Shown here piece by piece: positions 34,609-42,713 of a stretch of DNA of 64,000 nucleotides; the stretch's first letter is position 1, and each line of letters begins with the position of its first letter. Source of the DNA: Streptomyces corallincola (lineage in GTDB: Bacteria > Actinomycetota > Actinomycetes > Streptomycetales > Streptomycetaceae); contig NZ_JAHRXF010000025.1 in NCBI RefSeq assembly GCF_019104725.1, forward strand, positions 21,583 through 85,582, read 5' to 3'. The position numbers and the translations under genes were made by a program. The notes under the pieces are model-generated. The model made no database searches. It saw only the letters and a list, made by a program, of their open reading frames with translations, and had not been told where the DNA came from.

Positions 34609-36384
34609 TCAGCTGGCGCACTTGACCTGATCGGCCGTGGACTGGCTGTCCACCTTGGGCGCCTTGCTGGGCGCGGTCAGGGAGACGCCCGCGCCCTTGA
34701 AGTCCTTGCCCAGGGTGAGTGTCATCGCGGGCAGCCCCTGGGAGTTGGTGACCGAGGCACCCGGCTTCAGCGCGCTGCCCGGCAGCCCCATCAGCGCGGC
34801 CAGCTCACGGGCCTGGGGCGCCTGGTCGGGGGCGTACTCCACGGTGGTCTTCTCCAGCGGCGCCGGGGCGTTGCCCGCGTTCTCCGACTTCAGCACGCCC
34901 GCGCTGTTCTGCAGCCAGTTCAGCTCGGCCTGCGCGCTGCCCGCCGGGGCACCGCCGTTGAGGATGCGCACCCGTACGTCGGCCGGCCCCGACCTGCTGC
35001 CCTTGAGGCGGGCCGCCGCCGCGTCCTTGGCGGCCCGCTGCTCGCGCTTCACCTCGGTGAAGGAGACATCGCCCTTGATGGCGTCGAAGACGGCCGGAGC
35101 GGCGTTCGGGTTGACGATCACCGTCTTGTGGACGACACCGTCCGCCGGGTTGTCCAGCACCGGCACGGTGACGAAGCTGATGTTCTTCGGCGGGACCCGC
35201 TTCAGCTCCAGCGCGATGTCCTTGAGGGTGCCCGCGCTCTTGATGCCCTGGTCCACGGTGAGTGCCTTGGTGGCCGCCTCCGCCAGGTCCAGCACCTTGG
35301 CCGGGTTGGTCAGGGTGTCGCCGGAGGACATCTGGCGCATCAGCGAGCCCATGAACTGCTGCTGCACCTTGATGCGGTCCAGGTCGCCCTGGTTGCCCCA
35401 GCTGTGCCGGGTGCGGACGAACGCCAGCGCCTGCTCGCCCTCGATGGTGGACTTGCCCGCGGGCAGGTTCAGGTGCGAGTCCTTGTCGTTGACCGCGTGC
35501 GCCACGCACACATCGACGCCGCCGACGGCCGTGGTCAGCGTCTTCACCGCGTTGAAGTCCACCATCATGAAGTGGTCCGGCGCGATCCCGGTGATCGCCT
35601 GGACGGTGCGCATGGTGCAGCCCGCGTCCCGGCCCTCCTGCCCCAGGCTGGTGTTGAACCGGGTGTTCTCGGTGCCCGGAACCACCTTCGTGGTGCCGTC
35701 CGGCTGCTTGGTCGGGCAGTCCGGCACATCCACGATCAGGTCGCGCGGGATGCTCAGCGCCGTCGCGTTGGACCGGTCCTTGGCGACGTGCAGCAGGATG
35801 TTGGTGTCCGCGTGGCCGACGCTGCCCTGGTCGCCGTAGCCCGCGTTGCCCTTGCCGGTGCGCTTGTCGGTGCCGATGATCAGGATGTTGAACGCCTCGT
35901 CCTTGGCGAATCCGTTCTTCGCCGCGCTGCCGACGTCGGTCGAGGAGAGGTTTCCTTCGAGGTGCTTGAGGTAGAGGTAGCCCGCGCCGCCCGCGGCGAC
36001 CAGGAGCAGCGCGGTGCCGCCCGCCGTCCAGGCCAGCACCTTCTTGGCCTTCGACTTCTTCTTCACCGGCCGACGGCCGCGCCGGGCCGCCGGTTCCGGC
36101 TCGGGGCTCCGGCGCCTGCGCGGTCCGGGGATCTCCGTACCGCCGTCCCCCGCGTCACCGCCGGGCGCGGGCCGCGCGCCGCGCGGGCCGCGCGCACCGG
36201 CCGGAGCCTCGGTGCGGACCCGGGTCGTGCCGGAGTTCCGGGCGCGGGCCGCACGCGGTCCGGGGACCGGTGACTGCGGGGCGGAACTGCCCAGTCGCAG
36301 TTCGTATTCGCCGGTGTCCGGATTGAGTACCCACTGGTCGGCGGGGTCGATGTCGCCCGCCCGCCCACGGCCTTGCGCGTCCAC
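34609..36384 (-). CDS. LCP-family ligase with LytR_C domain, four-cysteine type (591 aa)
   Basis: N-terminal tail begins DAQGRGRAGDIDPADQWVLN, TM at 116-139, then LCP domain (FNILIIGTDKRTGKGNAGYG, HADTNILLHVAKDRSNATAL, SIPRDLIVDVPDCPTK, AGCTMRTVQAITGIAPDHFM, GGVDVCVAHAVNDKDSHLNL, LAFVRTRHSWGNQGDLDRIK) and a LytR_C domain (VRVRILNGGAPAGSAQAELN onward). It ends VKCAS. Exactly four cysteines (PDC, GCT, VCV, KCA) match the genes on both sides. GTG 36384 is chosen by comparison with the common DAQGRG N-terminus; upstream in-frame codons read like non-coding DNA. Confidence 0.92.
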   Translation of the reverse strand: MDAQGRGRAGDIDPADQWVLNPDTGEYELRLGSSAPQSPVPGPRAARARNSGTTRVRTEAPAGARGPRGARPAPGGDAGDGGTEIPGPRRRRSPEPEPAARRGRRPVKKKSKAKKVLAWTAGGTALLLVAAGGAGYLYLKHLEGNLSSTDVGSAAKNGFAKDEAFNILIIGTDKRTGKGNAGYGDQGSVGHADTNILLHVAKDRSNATALSIPRDLIVDVPDCPTKQPDGTTKVVPGTENTRFNTSLGQEGRDAGCTMRTVQAITGIAPDHFMMVDFNAVKTLTTAVGGVDVCVAHAVNDKDSHLNLPAGKSTIEGEQALAFVRTRHSWGNQGDLDRIKVQQQFMGSLMRQMSSGDTLTNPAKVLDLAEAATKALTVDQGIKSAGTLKDIALELKRVPPKNISFVTVPVLDNPADGVVHKTVIVNPNAAPAVFDAIKGDVSFTEVKREQRAAKDAAAARLKGSRSGPADVRVRILNGGAPAGSAQAELNWLQNSAGVLKSENAGNAPAPLEKTTVEYAPDQAPQARELAALMGLPGSALKPGASVTNSQGLPAMTLTLGKDFKGAGVSLTAPSKAPKVDSQSTADQVKCAS

Positions 36385-36615
36385 GGTCGTCCCAATCCTC
36401 TGTCGGGGCCACGCGGCGCCCTCCCCCATCAGGCGCTCGGGTCTCGGTGAACCGGTGCCCGGTCCGAGGCGTACCTCGTCGCCGGGTGCACCGGATCGCA
36501 CACACTATCCGCCCAGTTCAGCGTCAAGCGACGCCGGTGACAAATTCCGGTGTCCTACACCTGGGCAATCCCCCTCATTCTCCTGGCCGGTGGTGCGTCA
36601 CGGGACCGTACGGCC

Positions 36616-37782
36616 TCACGCGCACGGATGTTCAGACGCGGTGTTGCCGGAGAAGGTCGGCGCGGGGGAGGCCGGGCCCGACGGGTCGGAACGAGGCGCC
36701 TGAGGGGCGGAGCCGTCGTCGGCGACCGCCACCGGCCGGTCCGCGCGCAAGAGCGCGAACAGCCGCCCGGCGGCGGGCTGTACGAGCTGGTCGCGGTTGG
36801 CGTCGTACGCGTACGGCTCGCGCGGCACGGTCAGGAAGCGGACGCTGCCGGTGGGGATGTCCCGCAGCCCGCGCACCAGTTGGTACAGCCCGCGCAGGCT
36901 GGCCAGTTCCGGATCGGTGGTGAGGGAGGAGGTCGCCGCGTCCAGCACCGGGTACAGCTTCACCGGGTTGAGCAGCACGTCGTCGTCCCACACCTTGTCC
37001 ACCAGGGCGCCCAGGAAGCGCTGTTGGCGGGCCATCCGCTCGGTGTCGCTGCCGTTGCCGAGGGACTTGCGGGCGCGGACGTACCCGAGCGCCTGCTCGC
37101 CGTTCAGCGTCACCCGGCCCGCCGGCAGCCGGAGTTTCGCGGCCTTGTCGTCGATCGGTTCCTTCAGGCAGACCTCGACGCCGTCCACCGCGTCCACCAT
37201 CTCCTTGAACCCGCTGAAGTCCAGCACCATGTGGTGGTCCACGCGGATGCCGGTCAGCTGCTCGACCGTGCGGATGGTGCAGCCCGAACCGCCCAGCTGG
37301 AACGCCTGGTTGAACATGGTCAGCCGGGGCGTGACACGTCCGCCGCCGGGGGTGCGGCAGTCCGGGACGCGCACCATCAGGTCGCGGGGGAGCGAGACGG
37401 CGGTGGCGCTGCGCCGGTCGGCGGCCAGGTGCAGCAGGATCGTGGTGTCCGAGCGCCCGGTGCCCCGGTCCTGCCCGTAGGCGCCGTTCCCGGCGCCGGA
37501 CCGGGTGTCCGAACCGATCAGCAGGATGTTCTGCGCGCCCTTCGCCAGTGCGGTCGGCCGCTCCCGCTCGTAGCGCGCGAGTTCGTCCGCCGCCGCCTCG
37601 TCCGGGGTGATGTTGGCGCTGAGCTTGGCGTACACGAACCATCCGGCACCGGCCCCGGCGAGCACCAGCACCGCCGCGCCGAGCGCCCCGCCCCGCAGCA
37701 GGCGCCGCCGACGGCGCCGCTCCAGCCCCCGCCCGGTGGCCGAGGCCCCGGCGCCGGTGCCGCCCCCGTCCCGTCCACTCAC
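36616..37782 (-). CDS. LCP-family ligase without LytR_C, four-cysteine type (388 aa)
   Basis: Shortest of the set: poly-Arg before TM at 29-51, then LCP domain (QNILLIGSDTRSGAGNGAYG, RSDTTILLHLAADRRSATAV, SLPRDLMVRVPDCRTPGGG, GSGCTIRTVEQLTGIRVDHH, DAVDGVEVCLKEPIDDKAAK, LGYVRARKSLGNGSDTERMA). No LytR_C follows, only a Pro/Ser tail ending SEHPCA. The four cysteines (PDC, GCT, VCL, PCA) keep the positions seen in the two LCP genes before it. GTG 37782 has GGAGGGGG upstream. 231 bases separate it from the next LCP gene. Confidence 0.93.
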   Translation of the reverse strand: MSGRDGGGTGAGASATGRGLERRRRRRLLRGGALGAAVLVLAGAGAGWFVYAKLSANITPDEAAADELARYERERPTALAKGAQNILLIGSDTRSGAGNGAYGQDRGTGRSDTTILLHLAADRRSATAVSLPRDLMVRVPDCRTPGGGRVTPRLTMFNQAFQLGGSGCTIRTVEQLTGIRVDHHMVLDFSGFKEMVDAVDGVEVCLKEPIDDKAAKLRLPAGRVTLNGEQALGYVRARKSLGNGSDTERMARQQRFLGALVDKVWDDDVLLNPVKLYPVLDAATSSLTTDPELASLRGLYQLVRGLRDIPTGSVRFLTVPREPYAYDANRDQLVQPAAGRLFALLRADRPVAVADDGSAPQAPRSDPSGPASPAPTFSGNTASEHPCA

Positions 37783-37929
37783 GGCACCGTGCCCCCTCCC
37801 GGCGTACCGACGTCGTCCCTGTCCCTACGACGATGCGGGCGGGCCGGGGGCGGGGCGCCTTCAGCTGCTCCATGTGGGTGACGGTCGTACGGGCCCCGTG
37901 GGACGCGGGAACGCCGGGCGCATCCTCGG

Positions 37930-38685
37930 CTACCGGTGGACCGCGCCCACCCGCTCGCTCTCGACGCGCCGGGCCAGCCCCTCCGCGTCCAGCCGGTCGA
38001 GGTTGCGGCACAGCACGACCGAGCCCCCGGCGGCCAGCGGGGCGAACAGGCCCGCGCTCAGCCCCGCCCAGGTGTCGTACGGCAACCCGGACAGCAGGCG
38101 GGTGCCCGGTCCGGTCAGCCCCAGCGCGGGGGCGTCCGCGAGCGCCCGGTCCACCACCTCGGCGCCGCTGTACTCGGCACCCGCGACGATCAGTGCCGGG
38201 TCCTCGGCGTCCACCGGGGCGAACGGCGCGAACCGGTCGCCCTGGCCGGGCACCTCGGCCGCGTAGTCCGCGAAGCCCTCCGGGGTCCGGGGGAAGCGTC
38301 CGCCGAGCGGGCGCAGCGCGAGCGCCAGCCGCTCGCCCCGGCAGGCCCGCGCCACGTCCAGCGTGTCCGGGCCGCTCACCACGACGTCGGCGGCGGCCGG
38401 GTCCCCGCCCACGTCCGCCACGGCGCCGACCGAGGAGCACGCCAGCAGCCACACGGCGGTCTGCCAGTGCGCGGGCAGCAGCAGCGCGACCCGGTCGCCG
38501 GGGCCCGCGGACAGGTCGCCCTGGAGCAGGTTGGCGGTCTTGGCCACCCAATTGGCGAAGGTGGCCACGGAGAGTTCGACGCGTTCGCCCGTGGCGTCGT
38601 CGTAGAAGGTCACCAGGGGGCGCCCGGCGTCCGCGGCGAGCGCGGAACGCAGCAGGTCGGCGGGGGTGCGGTCGTTGGCGGTCAC
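37930..38685 (-). CDS. TIGR03089-family protein, AMP-binding-enzyme remnant (251 aa)
   Basis: Resembles the N-terminal part of adenylate-forming enzymes: RPLVTFYDDATGERVELSVA, TFANWVAKTANLLQGDLSAG, GDRVALLLPAHWQTAVWLLA, GGSVVLCRNLDRLDAEGLAR. It lacks the ATP-binding P-loop and C-terminal lid of true ligases and has the length of the actinobacterial TIGR03089 family, so catalysis is doubtful. GTG 38685 has no ribosome-binding site; TACCCT seven bases upstream suggests a leaderless transcript. It lies between an LCP gene and the divergent secreted amidase; function unknown. Confidence 0.85.
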   Translation of the reverse strand: MTANDRTPADLLRSALAADAGRPLVTFYDDATGERVELSVATFANWVAKTANLLQGDLSAGPGDRVALLLPAHWQTAVWLLACSSVGAVADVGGDPAAADVVVSGPDTLDVARACRGERLALALRPLGGRFPRTPEGFADYAAEVPGQGDRFAPFAPVDAEDPALIVAGAEYSGAEVVDRALADAPALGLTGPGTRLLSGLPYDTWAGLSAGLFAPLAAGGSVVLCRNLDRLDAEGLARRVESERVGAVHR

Positions 38686-38698
38686 CCGCGCAAGGGTA
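38686..38698 (-). promoter_or_regulatory. -10 box for the TIGR03089 gene (leaderless candidate)
   Basis: On the minus strand TACCCT occupies 38698-38693, followed by seven bases and GTG 38685. Same geometry as at 13957 and 29135. Confidence 0.5.
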
Positions 38699-38796
38699 CG
38701 CCCGGCCGGGCCCGCCGACCGGGTGCCGCCACCACCGGTTCGGCGGAACGGAAACCGACGACCCGTCAGTTCCGTGATGGACATATTTGTCTGACT

Positions 38797-40206
38797 ATGT
38801 TCAAGATCATGCCTATGCGTGGACTCTTCTCTTCCTCCGTCGGTGCCACCTCGATCGGCGTCACGTGCGCGGTCGCCCTCGCGCTCCCGCTGGCCCTGCC
38901 CGCGACCGCCGCGCCCGCGCACGCGGAGCGGACGGCCGCCACGGGCCGGACCGCCGAGGCCGCCGTCCCCGGCCGCACCGAGTCGCTGCCCCTCGCCCCC
39001 CGCACGCGCGAGCGCGTCCTCGGCCAGGCCCCCGAACAGGGCCTCTACCGTGCCTCGGTGGACTCCTTCTCGATGCTCGGCGTGATCTGGGACGACCCGG
39101 ACACCCCGCTGCGCGGCCGGGTCCAGGTGCGCACCCGCGACACCGCCACCGGCACCTGGTCCGGCTGGCAGGACGTGGACACGCACAACGAGGACCACGG
39201 CGCCGACCCCGGCACGGCCGAGCGCGCCGCGGGCCATGTCCGGGGCGCCACGGCCCCGTTGTGGGTGGGCGACTCGGACGGGGTGGACGTACGGGTACGG
39301 GCGGAGGCGACCGGTCCGGACGGACCCGCCGGTCCGGAGGACGCCGGCGGCCCCCGGACCCGTACCGCCGCGTTCCCGCTCCCCGCCGGGCTCCGCCTGG
39401 AGCTGGTGGACCCCGGCGCGGCGGAACCCGCCGGGGGGACGCGCGCCGTGACGGCCCCGGAGACGGACGCGGCGGTCACCGCCGAGGCCGCCAACAGCGA
39501 CGTCGCGCCCGCCGGGGCGCTGGAGATCCCCGCGCTGGACCGGGCGGCCACCGAGAAGGAACTCGCGGCCCTCGCGGGCGACGGCCCCCGCGTCAAGCCG
39601 CACATCGGACCGCGCCCGAAGATCGTCACCCGGCACGGCTGGGGCGCCGACGAGAAGCTGCGCGAACGCGGCTTCGTCTACACCAAGAAGGTCAAGGCGG
39701 CCTTCGTCCACCACACGGCCACCGGCAACAAGTACACCTGCTCCCAGGCCCCCTCCGTCATCCGCGGCATCTACCGCTACCACGTCAAGAGCATGGGCTG
39801 GCGGGACATCGGCTACAACTTCCTCGTGGACAAGTGCGGAACGGTCTACGAGGGCCGGGCCGGGGGCGTCACCAAGGCCGTCCTCGGGGCGCACACGATG
39901 GGCTTCAACACCAACAGCATGGGCATCGCCGTGATCGGCAGCTTCGGCTCCGCCAAGCCGCCCGCCGCCGCCGTCACCGGCGTGGGGAAGATCGTCGCCT
40001 GGAAGCTCGGTCTCTTCGCCGCCAATCCGAGCGGAAAGACATACCTGACCTCGGGCGGTGGCAACCTCTACCCCAAGGGGAAGAACGTACGACTGAACGT
40101 GATCTCCGGTCACCGGGACGGGTACTCCACCGACTGCCCGGGCAAGCGGCTCTACGCGAAGCTCGGTTCGGTCCGTTCCAAAGCGGCGAAGCTCCAGGGG
40201 CGCTGA
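38797..40206 (+). CDS. Secreted PGRP-type N-acetylmuramoyl-L-alanine amidase (469 aa)
   Basis: Signal peptide: MRGLF then SIGVTCAVALALPLALPATA with a probable AHA cleavage site. A ~220-residue Ala/Thr/Gly-rich region follows, then the zinc amidase/PGRP domain: VTRHGWGADEKLRERGFVYT, zinc His in AAFVHHTATGNKYTC, GYNFLVDKCGTVYEGRAGG, VLGAHTMGFNTNSMGIAVIG and ISGHRDGYSTDCPGKRLY. It cleaves the peptide-glycan bond of murein. Three in-frame ATGs exist (38797, 38809, 38815) with no ribosome-binding site; TATGTT (38796-38801) seven bases before 38809 would make that one leaderless. Surface region 1-280 has no recognised domain. Confidence 0.9.
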   Translation: MFKIMPMRGLFSSSVGATSIGVTCAVALALPLALPATAAPAHAERTAATGRTAEAAVPGRTESLPLAPRTRERVLGQAPEQGLYRASVDSFSMLGVIWDDPDTPLRGRVQVRTRDTATGTWSGWQDVDTHNEDHGADPGTAERAAGHVRGATAPLWVGDSDGVDVRVRAEATGPDGPAGPEDAGGPRTRTAAFPLPAGLRLELVDPGAAEPAGGTRAVTAPETDAAVTAEAANSDVAPAGALEIPALDRAATEKELAALAGDGPRVKPHIGPRPKIVTRHGWGADEKLRERGFVYTKKVKAAFVHHTATGNKYTCSQAPSVIRGIYRYHVKSMGWRDIGYNFLVDKCGTVYEGRAGGVTKAVLGAHTMGFNTNSMGIAVIGSFGSAKPPAAAVTGVGKIVAWKLGLFAANPSGKTYLTSGGGNLYPKGKNVRLNVISGHRDGYSTDCPGKRLYAKLGSVRSKAAKLQGR

Positions 40207-40371
40207 GGCGCTCCCGGCCGCGCGCCGCGCGGCCGGGGCGGCGCGTTCATCGCCGTCGGGGGACGGGCGGGGGAGGTCCGGGGGGACCGGCGGGGGGCGG
40301 TTCGGGGGAACCGTACGCCGAGTCTCGCGGGACACCGCGCGGCCATCGGGGGCACCGTCGCACGGTCTGCA

Positions 40372-40405
40372 TACACTGGCCGGCCGAAACGATCAGTTCG
40401 GCCGG
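40372..40405 (+). promoter_or_regulatory. -10 box and leader hairpin of manC
   Basis: TACACT (40372-40377) is a -10-like hexamer; right after it CCGGCCGAA (40380-40388) pairs with TTCGGCCGG (40397-40405) over an 8-base loop. The hairpin would form at the 5' end of the transcript, 26 bases before the GTG, or act as an operator. Confidence 0.45.
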
Positions 40406-40430
40406 TCCCGGCAGGAAGCAGAGACGACAG

Positions 40431-41513
40431 GTGACAGAAGCGATTCTCCTGGTCGGCGGCAAAGGCACCCGGCTGCGCCCGCTCACGGTCCACACGCCCA
40501 AGCCGATGGTCCCGGCGGCCGGGGTCCCGTTCCTCACCCACCAGCTCGCCCGCGCGCGGGCGGCCGGTGTGGACCACATCGTCCTCGCCACGAGCTATCT
40601 CGCCGAGGTCTTCGAACCCCACTTCGGGGACGGCGCCCAGCTCGGGCTGCACATCGAGTACGTCACCGAGGACGAGCCCCTCGGCACCGGCGGCGCCCTG
40701 CGCAACGTCGCCTCCCGGCTGCGTTCCGGACCCGACGAACCCGTCCTCGTCTTCAACGGCGACATCCTCACCGGACTCGACATCCGCCGCCTCGTGGACA
40801 CCCACGGCACCACCGGCGCGGACGTCTCCCTGCACCTCACCCGCGTCACCGATCCGCGCGCCTACGGGCTCGTCCCCACCGACGACACCGGGCGCGTCCT
40901 CGCCTTCCTGGAGAAGCCGCAGACGCCCGAGGAGATCGTCACCGACCAGATCAACGCGGGGGCGTACGTCTTCCGGCGCTCGGTCATCGACACCATCCCC
41001 GCCGGGCGGCCCGTCTCCGTCGAGCGGGAGACCTTCCCCGGACTGCTCGCCGCCGGGGCGCATCTCCAGGGCATGGTGGACTCCACCTACTGGCTCGACC
41101 TCGGCACCCCGGCCGCGTTCGTGCGCGGCTCGGCCGACCTCGTCATGGGCCGCGCCCCGTCCCCGGCCGTGCCCGGCCGCTGCGGTGACCGGCTCATCCT
41201 CCCCACGGCACGGGTCGCCCCGGACGCCAAGCTGACCGGCGGCACCGTGGTGGGCGAGGGCGCCTTCGTCGCCGGGGGCGCCCGCGTCTCCGGCTCCACC
41301 ATCCTCCCCGGCGCCGTCATCGAACCCGGCGCCGTCATCACCGACTCCCTCATCGGCACCCGCGCCCGCGTCGGCGAACGCTCCGTCCTCACCGGCACGG
41401 TCATCGGTGACGGCGCCTTCGTCGGCCCGGACAACGAACTCCGCTCCGGCGCCCGCGTCTGGTGCGACGCCCGCATCCCGGGCGGCGCGCTGCGCTTCTC
41501 CTCGGACCAGTAG
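40431..41513 (+). CDS. manC: Mannose-1-phosphate guanylyltransferase-like nucleotidyltransferase (360 aa)
   Basis: Sugar-nucleotide pyrophosphorylase: signature AILLVGGKGTRLRPLTVHTP (~residues 4-23), GVDHIVLATSYLAEVFEPHF, DEPLGTGGALRNVASRL, VFNGDILTGLDIRRLVDTHG and YWLDLGTPAAFVRGSADLVM, then a left-handed beta-helix of hexapeptide repeats (VAPDAKLTGGTVVGEGAFVA, GARVSGSTILPGAVIEPG). The order relative to whiB and the other man genes matches the S. coelicolor GDP-mannose pyrophosphorylase gene as I recall it, so the symbol rests on synteny plus family. Glucose-1-phosphate as substrate cannot be excluded. GTG 40431; ribosome-binding site weak. Confidence 0.8.
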   Translation: MTEAILLVGGKGTRLRPLTVHTPKPMVPAAGVPFLTHQLARARAAGVDHIVLATSYLAEVFEPHFGDGAQLGLHIEYVTEDEPLGTGGALRNVASRLRSGPDEPVLVFNGDILTGLDIRRLVDTHGTTGADVSLHLTRVTDPRAYGLVPTDDTGRVLAFLEKPQTPEEIVTDQINAGAYVFRRSVIDTIPAGRPVSVERETFPGLLAAGAHLQGMVDSTYWLDLGTPAAFVRGSADLVMGRAPSPAVPGRCGDRLILPTARVAPDAKLTGGTVVGEGAFVAGGARVSGSTILPGAVIEPGAVITDSLIGTRARVGERSVLTGTVIGDGAFVGPDNELRSGARVWCDARIPGGALRFSSDQ

Positions 41514-41549
41514 GGCCCGCCCGGGGGTGCGGCCCGCCCGGGGGCGGCC

Positions 41550-41585
41550 CTGGGAGGTGCCCCCTTCGCGGGCGGCACCTCCCAG
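41550..41585. terminator. Large hairpin between manC and DNA glycosylase
   Basis: CTGGGAGGTGCC (41550-41561) and GGCACCTCCCAG (41574-41585), perfect 12-bp stem extended by an inner CCC/GGG pair. Bidirectional between convergent genes. Confidence 0.85.
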
Positions 41586-41612
41586 CGAGCGGCCCCCGCA
41601 CAACTGCCCCGA

Positions 41613-42629
41613 CTACAGCCCCCCGATGTCCACCTTCCGCATCTTCGGCGCCCGCCGCCCCGGCACCACCCCGCTCAGCAGGATCAGCCGGACGGCACGC
41701 TGCCGCTGCCCCGCGTAGGGGGCGAGGAGCCGCAGCATCTCCGCATCGTCGGCGGACCGGTCACCGGCGAGGGCGAAGCCGATGATGCCGGGGAGGTGGA
41801 GGTCGCCCACGGTGACCGCGTCCACCGCCCCGTGACTGCGCTGGACGACCTCCGCGGAGGTCCAGGGCCCCACACCGGGGACGACCTCCAGCCGTGCCCG
41901 CGCGTCGGAGACCGGCAGGGACACCCCCTCTTCGAGCCGGGAGGCGACCCGCACCGCGCGCAGAATCGTGGACGCCCGCTTGTCGTCCACACCGGCCCGG
42001 TGCCACTCCCAGGAGGGAATCAGGGCCCACTCACGGGGCGAGGGCATGACGAAGAGGGGACGCGCACTCGCCCCGGCGGGACCGGGCGCCCGCTCACCGA
42101 AACCCCGGACGAGCAGCCGCCAGGCGCGGTACGCCTCCTCGGCGGTGACCTTCTGCTCCAGCACCGACGGGATCAGGGACTCCAGCACGAGACCGGTCCG
42201 CGTCAGCCGCAGCCCCGGCCGCCGGTGCCGCGCGAGCGCCACCACCCGGTGGCGCGGCTCGAACGCCTCGGGCTCGTCGGCGGCGCCGAGCAGCTCGGGC
42301 AGCGTGTCCAGCAGCCACCCCGCGCCCGGCCCCCACGCCTCCCCGACGACCTCCCCGGCACCGGCGTGCACCCGGAGCGTCCCCGGCCCGGCGGGCGTAC
42401 GGGCGGTACGCCACACCGACCCGTCCGGGGTCGTACGGAACGTCGGATCACCGGGCCCGCGCCGCAGCGGTCCGAGCACCAGCCCCAGATCGAGCGCGCC
42501 GGGCGGCACCCAGCGCCGTACCCGCGCGGACGGTCCCTGCCGGGGCACCTCGGACGGCACGACAGCCTCCCCGCCGCGCACCGTCGTACGCGTCGGCCGG
42601 GGGGACCGGGGAGCGAAACGTCCTGCCAC
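41613..42629 (-). CDS. DNA-3-methyladenine glycosylase / HhH-GPD superfamily (338 aa)
   Basis: AlkA-type base-excision glycosylase. The C-terminal HhH-GPD domain holds VLESLIPSVLEQKVTAEEAY, helix-hairpin-helix RLEVVPGVGPWTSAEVVQRS and the catalytic Asp in VDAVTVGDLHLPGIIG. The first ~120 residues resemble the AlkA N-terminal sheet. Removes alkylated purines from DNA. GTG 42629 has AAGGA nine bases upstream. No regulatory AraC/methyltransferase domain is fused. It is 84 bases downstream of fbiB on the same strand. Confidence 0.9.
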   Translation of the reverse strand: MAGRFAPRSPRPTRTTVRGGEAVVPSEVPRQGPSARVRRWVPPGALDLGLVLGPLRRGPGDPTFRTTPDGSVWRTARTPAGPGTLRVHAGAGEVVGEAWGPGAGWLLDTLPELLGAADEPEAFEPRHRVVALARHRRPGLRLTRTGLVLESLIPSVLEQKVTAEEAYRAWRLLVRGFGERAPGPAGASARPLFVMPSPREWALIPSWEWHRAGVDDKRASTILRAVRVASRLEEGVSLPVSDARARLEVVPGVGPWTSAEVVQRSHGAVDAVTVGDLHLPGIIGFALAGDRSADDAEMLRLLAPYAGQRQRAVRLILLSGVVPGRRAPKMRKVDIGGL

Positions 42630-42713
42630 GGCTGATGTCCTTACGAGCGGGGGGAGACGCCTCCTCCGAGTGTCCTACGGAATCCCCGCCTCCCCCGCCC
42701 CCGCCGGGGTGAC

